Notes under the pieces: generated by a model
The model's database searches: none
What the model was told of the DNA's origin: nothing
What the model saw: only the letters and a program-made list of their open reading frames with translations
Made by a program: the position numbers and the translations under genes
Shown: positions 30,968-40,905 of the stretch, in pieces
How the letters are laid out: every line of letters starts with the position of its first letter
Position numbering within the stretch: the first letter of the stretch is position 1
Source of the DNA: Nelumbo lutea
Lineage: Eukaryota; Streptophyta; Magnoliopsida; Proteales; Nelumbonaceae
Direction: 5' to 3'
Assembly (NCBI GenBank): GCA_022828595.1
Contig: JAKGHH010000001.1
Coordinates: forward strand, 119,238,999-119,302,998
Length of the DNA stretch: 64,000 bases

Positions 30968-31736
30968 TTATTGGTTTAGTTTAGTGGGAACCACATTAAG
31001 AACGAAGCAAAGATTTGAGCCTTGGGCGGGTTGTGGGAGACGAAAAGACCAGACTTGCAATGAGTGAACCTTGGGGCTCCATTCTTGCAGAGCAACGAGG
31101 TCGTTCCACGCTCCATTCAGCACATAAGAGTAACTACTGCCGAAAGAGTTCCACCGAGTAAACTTTAGTGTCCAGAATCTGCACTCCGGATCCACAACCA
31201 CCACCTTCATCCCTCCATTCGTCTCCTTTCTTAGTCTCTCCCTCTCCTCTTTCGTCAGAAACTCCTCCTTCATTTGCTTACCGGGCATTGTCAAACGGTT
31301 ATGCCCCCTGCTCAAATCAGTCTTGTATAGTGTTTTTTCTATAACCCACACGATAATTGTAACTCCATGGCTCTCGATCACGTTCAGCAACGCCTCCGGC
31401 ATTTTTACTTCTCCGGCGGTCGTGGATTTAGCGGTAGAGGAGGCGGTAATGGTGATGCTGGTCCTGAAACAGCATCCATATCAACTCGTTATTTTTCTCC
31501 CCCTTCTCCATCCTCCTCTCTTGTGCCGATTCTTCCATTTCTATATCAACCAACACCTACATGAATTCGAGACCCAGCTTGTTCTTGTTCTGATATCTTT
31601 TCTTTATCATTCCACTATTCTCGTCAAAAATCCTCAGGATCAGTCGCTGATGCAGAATGATGCCTTTCTGTTGGCGCTTTTCAAGAATATTCTCCCGGTC
31701 CATGTTCTGCTGCACCCGCTCTGAAGTTACGTTCAT
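30968..31736 (-). pseudogene. Second copy of the B3/DUF313 gene, 5' half broken
   Basis: This matches 24,675-25,445 across the whole gene and both flanks (about 30,645-32,240 overall). The ATG equivalent is at 31,736. An in-frame TAG near 31,561 (where the intact copy reads GLEFLKVL) and a 1-bp deletion near 31,481 destroy the N-terminal frame. The B3 half remains open from a methionine at 31,402 (MPEALLNVIESHG) to 30,968, 144 codons. It could in principle give a B3-only peptide, but more likely it is a pseudogene. Changes within the B3 half are few (for example H to Y in EKTL-KTDL). Confidence 0.8.
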
Positions 31737-32242
31737 CTTTTTCTGCTTCTCAATTTCGAATGTACGTTGATATCACTCTGAGAATCGTTCTTCTGCTGCC
31801 GCTCAATTTCGAATGCACTGGTGTCACTCAGAATTGTTATTTATAAGGTTAGTACTACTAATTCATTCATTCTTTCTAAATTCCTAGTAGAATTAGGATT
31901 ATGTAGTGATCGAAAAGAAATAGAAATCGTTAGAGTTAGAGTCCCATCCTAACTGAAATATTAAATTTTCTCAGTTTCTATTTTTAGATTTTAGAAAGTT
32001 AGACAGATGGAAAGTAAGAAGAGGAGCACTCGAAGATGGAAAGGAAAAAGGAAAGTTAATTCTCAGCCGCGTTCCACTTACGAAGATGGATTGTGCAAGA
32101 AGTCAAGAAACGGGTATAATATTAGTGACTTCCATTTCTTCTAATTTTAGTAACTTCCATGTCTCCGCTGCAACCAGCGGGAGTCCTTACCAACTAGTCT
32201 CCCATCTAAAATTGTCTTTGGGTGAATATCTTCATTTCTTAA

Positions 32243-32507
32243 GACTGTGTTTGGTTGTAATGCAAATAAATTTGCACTGGTGCAAAACTATGACAGTGAA
32301 AATTATTTGACTGTAAATTCTGACCTATTTTTGTTTTAAATTATAGCTTATTTTGTTTGATTGCAGTACAAATGAAGTAAATTAAGATATAAAGCATAAT
32401 AAAGTCAAATCCAAAACAAAATTAAACAAGAATTTGCATTTTTTACATTTGCACTCCCATTCATTTGTATTAATACAAATAAATTTGCATTGCAACCAAA
32501 CACAGCC
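32243..32507. mobile_element. MITE with GGCTGTGTTTGGTTG inverted ends
   Basis: 265 bp; the left end GACTGTGTTTGGTTG(T)AATGC and the reverse complement of the right end GGCTGTGTTTGGTTGCAATG are inverted over about 30 bp, extending into 'aaat(a)aatttgca'. I see no clear target duplication, so the superfamily is open. Confidence 0.7.
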
Positions 32508-32584
32508 AAAATAATGACATTTGCTATTCTGTTTTTGCGTTTGGTAAATAGCTATTTTTTCTTTTTCTTTTTATTGTTTTTTTT

Positions 32585-32961
32585 GGTAAATTACTAATTT
32601 GGTAATTGCAATCACCTCCCCTTAACTTTCTTACTTAGTTGCAAGTAGAGTCCCTCTGAAAAAATCTTGGGAAAATTCCCGATTAGTACCTTGTACTTTG
32701 GGCCTAGTGCCACTTTGATTCCCAAACTTTAAAATGCGACAATTCAATACCCAAATTTTCAAAACTTGCCAATCCTGTACCTGCTGTTAAACAACTGTTA
32801 ACTAGCTGTTAAGTGCATTTGAGAAGGTAGAAATGCTCTTTGAGTGTCATCTAATTTTCTTTTTTAACCATCCAAATGTAGACAAAAAATGAATAGTCCA
32901 AACCCTTTTCTCTTCTGTCCAACAATGGTAAGAAACTTCAGGGGAGGCTTCAGTAATTTAC
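32585..32961. mobile_element. Long-TIR element (family L), diverged copy
   Basis: The left end 'ggtaattgcaatcacctccc' with 'ttgcaagtag' and the right end 'aaacttcaggggaggcttca' are family-L ends. The interior (32,690-32,900) is unrelated to other L copies and matches a common plant dispersed repeat style ('ttgattcccaaactttaaaa'). Confidence 0.55.
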
Positions 32962-33221
32962 TTTTATTTTATTTTTTGCTGTAGTGGACTGATGAATATT
33001 GCTTTTCTGGTCAATATTATTAATGTTGTTTTGGTTTACATACTTTTGTTTTTGTCTATAATCACTTAATAGCTGTATTAAGTGATTTTGTGGTCAACTG
33101 GTCTGTTTTCCCGAAGGAAAGAGTGGGGAGGGCGGGAAGGAGGTATTGAAGACTGTATAGGAATTTCTCAATGTGTTATAGTAACTCACAAGGCCCAAGA
33201 ACACTGATATCATAGAAGGAG

Positions 33222-34080
33222 TTGAGACCTTCAAAGGACAGAGGTGGGGTGGTGGCCGTAGGTGGAGCTACTTGTGAAGGCAGGATGGTCTTCACTCCAC
33301 CGAAGGAGGATTGGGAGAAGAGACTTGTAGTGGAAATAAATAGACCATCAAAAGATTGGAGGAAAGCAGCAGAGTTACTGAGGAGTCTGAATCTGAACTG
33401 CACAATTATTTTAACACCTTATGAAAGTGTAAAGCTCTACTGGAGGTTCCAGGTGTTGAATTGGATTTAGATGCAACTTGCTTTCATGTGGAGTGTGGTG
33501 CAGTCACTGTCTCGAGTCCACTGGTTTAATGCCAAGAATCTGAAGGTTGGAGATAAAATAACACTTTGAATCTTAGGTCTGCCTTTTCATCTTTGGATTT
33601 CCGAACTATTCGGGTCAATTGCTGCTTTGTGCAAAGCACGTTTAAATTGAGTTTTGTACGGAAGAAGAGAGCCCTTTTCCTAGACAAAGTGATGGTACCC
33701 CAATAACTGTTTAGAGTCAAACATGTACTCCTCAAGGTTCAGCTCTGTGTTCAAATCTGGTTGGAGGAGATCTTTTGGGGTTGCATTCCTATCCAATTGT
33801 TTCCAACCTCAGCAAATTTTTGGAACCAAACACTCCAGGTATGATCGTCAATTTGGTCAAGGCTACTGATAGTCTCCCTGCGTTTGCAGAAATAATAGAC
33901 ACCCAATCATTGCCTGCAACTTGTCCAGAAGGAGAATATTGTTTAGAGAAGTGGGTGGAGGAGAGAAAGGTAGAGCAGAATGACTGTGAGGGGCAAGGGG
34001 AAAGGATTTGGAAATTGGTTTGCTTTTGTCTAGAAGAACTTAAGGGTCAAGATTGTTATGTTAAAAAGAACCTTAATTAG
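33222..34080 (+). pseudogene. LINE ORF1-like region
   Basis: The segment around 33,565-33,640 encodes GLPFHLWISELFGSIAALC in a broken frame, which resembles the '(G)LPLHLW' part of plant L1 ORF1 (DUF4283-type). A purine-rich stretch at 34,095-34,160 recurs at 2,440-2,500. Assignment rests mainly on position before the endonuclease. Confidence 0.5.
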
Positions 34081-34392
34081 GTGGGGCTGGAAGGACTAGA
34101 CGGAGATGGGGTTGGGAGGAAGGAAGCATAGGAGATTAGGAAGGATAAGGGGAAAAGTGCAGGTGAAATTGTTGGACAATGGGTTTGAAATTGAAGGAAG
34201 TAAGGAATTTTAGTGTGTATGCTAAGAACAATGGAGAGATGGGGAAATCTAGGAAGAAAAAGATGTTGGAGGTGGAATGATTGAGATCTGATGTAGAAGG
34301 TGATATTGAATTTACTGCAGGAAGGGAAAGAAGGAAGGGACGGAATTAGAGAGAGGGGTAGTACTGGTAGTTGGTCTTTATCTTGAGTTTAC

Positions 34393-35150
34393 AATGAAGG
34401 ATCATAATCTAGAATGTGAGTGGCTTGGCGAGTGCTAGGAAGAGAAGAATTATAAAGGATCTGCTTCGAAGGGAAATGCCAGGTGCAGTAATGTTACAAG
34501 AAACAAATGTGGCTGAAATGGCTTGGTGGGTTAAAAGTGTGTGGATTTCTAGAAGTATGAGCTGGTTTGCAGTGCATTGTTGGGTAGCTTATGGAGGTAT
34601 AGTCACAATGTGGAGAAATGAGGTATTGGAATCTCAAGAAGAAATAATTGGCCAATTTTCAGTTTCTTTTAAATTTAAGAATGTGGGAGATGGGTTTATG
34701 TGGGTTTTATCAAACATTTATGGGACAAATAGGTATAGAGAAAGAGGTCCGTCATGGGAAGAGCTTTTTGACTTAAGGATTTGTGAGACGGGCCCTAGTG
34801 TCTAGGAGGGGATTTTAATGTGATAAGATTTACAAATGAGACAAACAATCCCTATCAGATGGTCTCTACAACTATGAGAAGATTTAATGAGTTTATTGAT
34901 AATTGTGAGCTAAAATAGATCCCAATTCAACAAACTATCTTCACTTGGTCCAACTTACAAGCCTCATTTGTTCAAAGTTGGATAGATTTGTGTTCAATAC
35001 AGAGTGGGAAGAACAATAGGGAGTGCTGATGCCTAGGGCCTTGCCAAGAGTAACCTCAAATCACTGACCAATTAGAATAGGAATGAAGAATTTTTTGGCT
35101 GGTCCCACCCCTTCTATATTTGAAAATATGTGACTTACTCATCCATATTT
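34393..35150 (+). pseudogene. LINE endonuclease domain
   Basis: The frame III-stop-NVSGLASARKRR (34,401 on) corresponds to the L1 start 'WNVRGL', with the tryptophan codon now TAG. MPGAVMLQETNV holds the E of the LQET catalytic motif. GGDFNVIRF (about 34,805) is the GDFN motif, and FTWSN near 34,940 is also typical. The ATG at 34,393 is out of frame by a small insertion. In the family this domain nicks target DNA. Confidence 0.85.
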
Positions 35151-35160
35151 TATTAAGACA

Positions 35161-36405
35161 ATGGAAGAGTGGTGGAGTGAGCAGGTAAGGGGTGATGATT
35201 TGGTGGGGATCCCGATGGAGAGGAGTTTTCGGGAGGGGGTTTCAGAGAGAGTTATGAAAAGGTTAGCTTCTTGGAAAAAGAATTATTTCTCAAAAGCGGG
35301 TAGGGTTACCTTAATAAAGTCTATTCTTTCCGACTTGCCAACTTATTACTTTTCAGTCTTTAAAGCCCCTGTTAAAGTAGTGCAAGAAATTGAGAGATTA
35401 ATGAGGAATTTCCTTTGGGATTAAGGAGGGATTGACCACAAAAACCATCTTCTGAACTGGGAGGTTTTTAAGCCAAGTGAGGGAGGTGGTTTTGGGTTGG
35501 GATAGTTGGTAGAGAAGAACAAAGCTTTGTTAGGCAAATGGTTGTGGAGGTTCCCTAAAGAAAGTGAGGCTCTATGGCATTTGGTTATTAAAAGCATTTA
35601 TGGACAGCACCAAAATGGTTTGGGGCACAGGACCAGTAGGGGCGGAAATGCTAAAAGTCCTCAAAAAATTAATTTGACTCCCCAATTTTATTCAACACAT
35701 AAGATATGATGCTATCTCAGGACAAAGGGTGAAAGTTTTGGGAAGACTTGTGGTGGGGGGATTCTCCTCTCTGTCTTTCCTTCCCTAGAATTTACAACAT
35801 ATCCACGTTCAAACACAAAGCAATTTCTGAATTGGTTTCCGGGGAAGGGCTTGGGCCATCCTGGGATTTAGGTTTGAGAAGGCCTTTGAGAGACTTTGAA
35901 ACTGATGAGTTAATTTCTGTGCTTGAACTTCTCCAAAATGTCCAGATTTCCTCTGAAGGTTTTGATGAGAGGATTTGAACTCCTGATGTTAAAGGTTCTT
36001 ACTCTTCTGTTTCTTTCTTTAAATCTTTATTTTCCTATGTTGATTCTCAACCCTTTCCTGCTAGAGAGCTGTGGTCCAGTCCAATTCCTCCAAAAGTAAA
36101 GATGTTTTGTTGGCAAGCTGCCATCAAAATAATTAGCCCCTTTGAAAGGCTCCAAAGGAAGTGGAAAAATTGGTATCTTTCACTTCATGTGTGTGTGTTT
36201 TGTTTGAAGAGTGGGGAGTCTACTAATCAAACTCCTGTTGCATTGCCTGTTTGCACAGCAGGTTTGGCAGCATTTCTTTTCTTTGTTGGATAAGTATTTG
36301 TGTGCACCAATTGAGGTGGTGGGTTTGTTCAAGACAAACTTTTTGTGCCCCTCTACTTGGAAGCAAAAAATATTCTGGCAATGTTTGTATGGTGCAATTC
36401 TGTGA
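35161..36405 (+). pseudogene. LINE reverse transcriptase C-terminus and zf-RVT region
   Basis: RLASWKKNYFSKAGRVTLIK followed by SILSDLPTYYFSVFKAP is the conserved region downstream of the RT catalytic core. IERLMRNFLWD and [22 protein letters not shown] follow. PPKVKMFCWQAAI...VCVFCLKSGES with LFAQQVW is the zinc-binding zf-RVT motif in two frames. The catalytic YxDD block is absent: the sequence jumps from the end of the endonuclease linker (EEWWSEQVRGDD) to this part at about 35,210. Confidence 0.85.
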
Positions 36406-36800
36406 TATATAATTAGCTTATTAATTTGCAAAATGTTGGTGTTTATCTAATTTGTCTGGGAAAATGATTTGTTTCTAGGTTGGAAAATTTTGCTTCACAG
36501 GTTTTATTTTTTCTTATATTTTTTATAGAATATTTGCTTATAAAATTTGGATTGGATTGGACATGGTCCATTCGTAATGGATTTATATTGGACTGGGTTG
36601 GGTTGAACCAATATCCAGTCCATTGACAGAAGATAAGAGTAAGGGTTTCATTGGACTAAGTTTGGGTTGGACACAATCTGAATTAAAACCAATTTGAACA
36701 GGTTGGACAGTCCAATAAGACACTGAATTGGACCAGTCCAATCCAGTCCAGGTTGAACAGTCCAATAAGACATTGAATTGGACTAGTCCTACAATAAACC
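36406..36800. repeat. GGATTGG/CCAATCC-rich repeat fragment
   Basis: 36,545-36,780 is made of 'ggattgga', 'gactgggttggg' and 'cagtccaat' words and resembles the 12,360-12,480 and 41,150-41,230 pieces. Probably the remains of a hAT-like element. No gene. Confidence 0.5.
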
Positions 36801-39800
36801 TTTAATTTCTTCATAATCTGTCTACCTCTTTGGGTTGTCACATATTGAGGAGAAGAAATGGGTTTTGCATTGGGAGGTTAAATCTGAATTAAGAAGCATG
36901 TCAGTAGAAACTCAAATGTTGAATGTTTTCAGCCACCTTTCAGTCAGATATTGCCCTCTTAGTCTTATTTTCATTAATTTCTTTAGCATAATATGCATGT
37001 ATACATAGGTACAGATTTGAATAAAAGATGTTATTGCATTTGTTAGCCATTCTGTTTTTTCCCTCATGTTGTACTTTCACTTTTGTACTGCTGCAAAATA
37101 ACAAATACACAGACGTAATAATACTAGCTCCATCAGTCTTTTTTTCCTGGTGTGGTTATTTTATCACCCAGTTTGAGTTTCAATTCCTTGATGAAGTTTC
37201 TTGATTTGTACAGCATAAGTGATGGTCTATGGTAAATTTCTTTAGCTGTGGTGTGTTCAACACTAATGGCCTTAAATCTGAGAAAGAGGGGTTTATTAGT
37301 TGCAGAAACCTTCAGACTTGTTATTCTGTGAATTCCATAGTAAATTTCTTTCTACCATTGCATCATATTCCTGTGCAGTGTGAAATCTTCTACAACGTTT
37401 GATTTCCCCATTATCCCCATTCAGCCTTCATTCTTCTATCACATTGAAGCTGAATTCTGTAGGCAACTCACATGCTGATGACCAATGTAAACTCCTAGAC
37501 TGCTTGTCTAAATCTTTAGGTCTCTCTACACTCGGTGGTGATTGTAGCTTCTGTTGCTATTCTTCATCATCTAAGCCTGCCATCAATTCCCATGTGTTGA
37601 ATTGTTGATTGTCTCCGGATGCATAGTACTCAGAGATAGAAGTTGTCAAGTTGACAACTAACCAGAGAAGGGTTACTGCTTGGCATCATGAAAATATTAA
37701 ATTTGTCAAGTTGGATGAGCTCATCTGTTCATCACATTCAAAGTTGATGGATTATTTGTTGGCTACTATCTAGTTCATTGTGATTATGTTTTCTGCATTG
37801 TCAACAATCCTTGCCGTTTCTGCTCAGATGTAAACACCCAATGGTCCTCAGCTTGTCTCACTATGGTTATTTGTGAGTGCTTTTGGGTGGGGTACCTTTG
37901 ATAATGATGATGTCCCCTCTTTTAATATGCATACTTGGTGCTTGCTCTGCATTTACTTATTAGTTGGATTCAGCTTGTACCGACTTTCTTAAAATTATGT
38001 GCATCAACTGGTTTTGGCAGGTCGAGGAATAGCTAATACACTGTCACTTGAATAAAATATTATTATAGCAAGATTTCCAGTACAAAATGTATCTTTTAAA
38101 ATTGATATCTTTGGTAGAGAGTGCTTTGTATCTGTTCTAAAACACCCTCTGGTAACTGTTTGTATTTATGCGTGTTCTACCTCTGGTAAATAGTTTTAAA
38201 AACTATTCAGCTTTTATCTGTTGAAAGTTGCAATATGAACCCTAAAATAGGACCTCTCTATGTTATCCAAGCATAGTAACTCTTCAAAATTAGGCAACGA
38301 AAAAGAAAATCTGCTTATCCTTGAGAATATTTAAGTTGCGGCAGTGAGGTAGAAAAATGATTAGTTCTATTTCCCGATGTGTAGAGAGAACCACCATAAC
38401 AGACAATTGTCAGCCCTTAGCCCTAAATGGGGTTCATTATATTGCTTTGTTCATGCTGATGGAACACTATCAAAATTTGTCCTACTGAAAGGCAAGCAGA
38501 AGTGTGATGCCTTTGGAACATACATGAGCCGTGGTGTAGCCCTTTGGGTGCCTTGATGATTGTGCCTCTTAAAACTGTTCTAGAACTATGTATCAATACA
38601 TTTGACATGGAAAATATGAATAGTTTCTTACTAGTTTTTCAGGAATAGAATGTAATACTTCTGTAAGGATTATTAACACATTGTGTAGACTTTGGAATTA
38701 TTGAATGAGTTGTGTGCTAGAGTTGTGAAGAAAAGCTCACACTACATGCAGCAGTCATCGAGCTTCTTTTTTTGCTTGTCATAACAACTGGAAATGAAAT
38801 TCAAGTTTGATAGACGTTTTATGTAAACACTTCCTTCAACTTACTTGTTGTACTTTACATCTGAAAGAATGTTCAAGAAATTCACCTCTTCCTTCACAGA
38901 ACACATGTACTGATTCAAGTATTCTTTGCTTTTATTTGTTGTAATGATGTGATGGTAATTCTTTTTTCTTTGACAGTATGGTTGTATGTTTGCATGATTA
39001 TTGGTGTCAAAACAGTGGTTTCTTCTCAAGAGTATGTTACATTAGAAGAAAATAATATCCTTCCCCTTCCTTTTTTTTACCGTGGCAGTGAGTTACTAAT
39101 CAGTCTCCTTTTGGCTATTTTTTCCCATGTCAAATTGACATAAGTGAGATGTGCTTTTTCACAGATGACAAACTATAATGATCCAATATTGTAAGAAAGT
39201 AAGATACATTGAACCAATATGTCTTGACAGTGGTAGGAGTAAATTTCATTTTTGCTAAGCAACTGTAAATTTCATTAAATAGGCATTAAGCAGAAAATCC
39301 AAGTCTACATTGTGAACATCAGAACAAGAAGGCTTCCCACAAAACAGAGCTCCAAAACGAAAAAGACAAAAAGAGAGAAGAAAACATTTATTGAAGATGA
39401 TTCTACTTGCATTCTATTATGTCCTGTCAATAACTACCTGCTGTTGAAAATGCTGACTGGAATTTTTTTCCTGGTTTAAATATGCTTTTGTGCTTGGTAG
39501 AGATAAATGTTTCGTTCATAGAATATAGAGAACTTTACAGTGCATATTATTGAAGATGTGGAAGTGGAATTGCAAGGGACTTTTAAGTACAAATGAACTG
39601 TTCAGTTATAAATATCATATTTGCCAAGAATTTGTGGTGACTGGTCTCTGAAAAGAGCCTACTAGTGCCCGTTGGACATCAAATTCTTTGAAGAAAATGT
39701 GTGAACATCCATATAATTGTTGGAAAATCTTTGCAAACTGAGGATATGGTGATATACATTTAGAAGTTGATAGGTGATTCATCAGAAGATCAACACTTAT

Positions 39801-40074
39801 AAATATGCTTCAATATTGTTGCCCTAGTTGTGTTGCCTATTTAATACCCATTGTTCAAATACCTACCCCCAATCAATCTCCTGCATAGTTTCCTTAGGAA
39901 TTTGGGAACATTGTTTTGCTTTATGTGGAGTTAGGTGGAATCCTCCACCAGACATGGCTGGACTATTTGATTCTAATTGATTCTTGATATCAATGAAAAG
40001 GGGGTAAGATTGTTGGAGACGCATGAGGTCTGTCATATTGCAGTCAACTTGGGAAGAAATATATGCTTGTCATA
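36801..40074. other. Low-repeat non-coding stretch, no gene recognised
   Basis: About 3.3 kb of mixed-composition DNA without internal homology to the rest of the window. The longest frames are 60-70 codons and match nothing I know. T-rich tracts and alternating composition resemble intronic or ancient intergenic plant DNA. It lies downstream (minus sense) of the SF1 exon fragment and could be an old part of that gene, but I found no further SF1 exons (no KH-domain motif) here. Confidence 0.5.
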
Positions 40075-40483
40075 TTCATCTGGCCTGTCATCATTGATCT
40101 CTGATCCTTGCAACTTCCTATTTATCTCTATAAGCCTCGTCTTCAACTTCTGAATTTCAGGATCATTGATAGCTTATGAATTAGACTCCTTCACAAAGTT
40201 CGGGAGATGAGTTGGGCCCAGCATTTTTATCGAGAATCATCACCATCCCACTTTATTTTCCTCTTTTTACTAGTCATATGACCATCTGCTTCCCCCTCAT
40301 TCTCAGGCTGGGGGTCCCATCTACTCTGTCTTCGTTTTCCTGAACTTCCTGTATGTTCCTGTTGCTCAGAAACATGTTCATCAGAAACAATGGCCTTGGA
40401 AGTTTTAGACCTGTTTTGGATCTCTGTGACAGCAGACCTGTCAACTGATTTCAAGGATAATGGTGCAATGCTCTTTCCAACTC
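40075..40483 (-). pseudogene. Splicing factor 1 (SF1/BBP) N-terminal exon fragment
   Basis: On minus, the frame from about 40,483 reads ...SSGKRRQSRWDPQPENEGE and SKKRKIKWDGDDSR. This is the KR-SRWDP / KRK-xW pair of plant and animal SF1 upstream of the helix-hairpin domain. After a 1-bp loss at about 40,228 a second frame continues with LGPTHLPNFVKE, a stop, then NDPEIQKLKTRLIEINRKLQ and NDDRP, the SF1 helix-hairpin that binds U2AF65. The frameshift and the TAA stop make this copy non-functional. SF1 recognises the intron branch point in the nucleus. No KH domain, zinc knuckle or RRM follows. Confidence 0.75.
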
Positions 40484-40734
40484 ATGTTTAAAAGAAACAC
40501 AGAAACAATGCGAAATGCTTATGAAACCACTTGTGAATTGATATTGACTAATCACTTATTTAAAACTGCAGTTCTGGTTATGTCTGGCTGATTTAGGTTT
40601 GTGATATACACATGATTTGGTTCCAAATCAATGGAACTTTTAAAATAAACACATCGCATGAATGCCAAACTTGCAAATTAGAACTGCATTATCTTATGGC
40701 TGCTTGATTGGTTCGGTACGGATCAATGTTCTAA

Positions 40735-40905
40735 AACGCGATGCAAAGTGCCAACCAGCTGGTTGGTAAGGTCTCCTGCTGGTTGTAGCTGAGACTTGGA
40801 TCGAATCTCGCCTGCACCTGGGTTTGAGGGGGAGGGGTTATGGGTTGGGGGATGGGCTACCCCTCATTTTGTAGCCCATCAAAAGATATCAAAAAGAAAA
40901 AAAAA
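40735..40905 (+). mobile_element. tRNA-derived SINE-like element
   Basis: A box-A-like 'ggttggtaaggt' (40,761) and a box-B-like 'ggatcgaatct' (40,798) are about 35 bp apart, as in a tRNA-related head. A G-rich body and an A-rich tail (~40,890-40,905) follow. 'gatgcaa' occurs before the head (about 40,739) and after the tail (about 40,914), a possible short target duplication. The tail half also occurs at 2,510-2,575. Confidence 0.5.

Larger units (their letters stand above)
33180..36405 (+). mobile_element. L1-type LINE, internally deleted and degenerate
   Basis: An ORF1-like fragment (33,222-34,080), endonuclease (34,393-35,150), the C-terminal part of reverse transcriptase (35,210-35,700) and a zf-RVT-like region (36,060-36,405) appear in the usual order. 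It totals 3.2 kb, roughly half a complete plant L1, because the RT core is missing. Many stops and frameshifts. No poly-A tail or target duplication identified at the 3' side. Confidence 0.85.

Noticed and set aside
37399..37608. Possible small gene in the low-repeat stretch
   Set aside because: A 69-codon frame without upstream promoter signal, splice context or recognisable motif.
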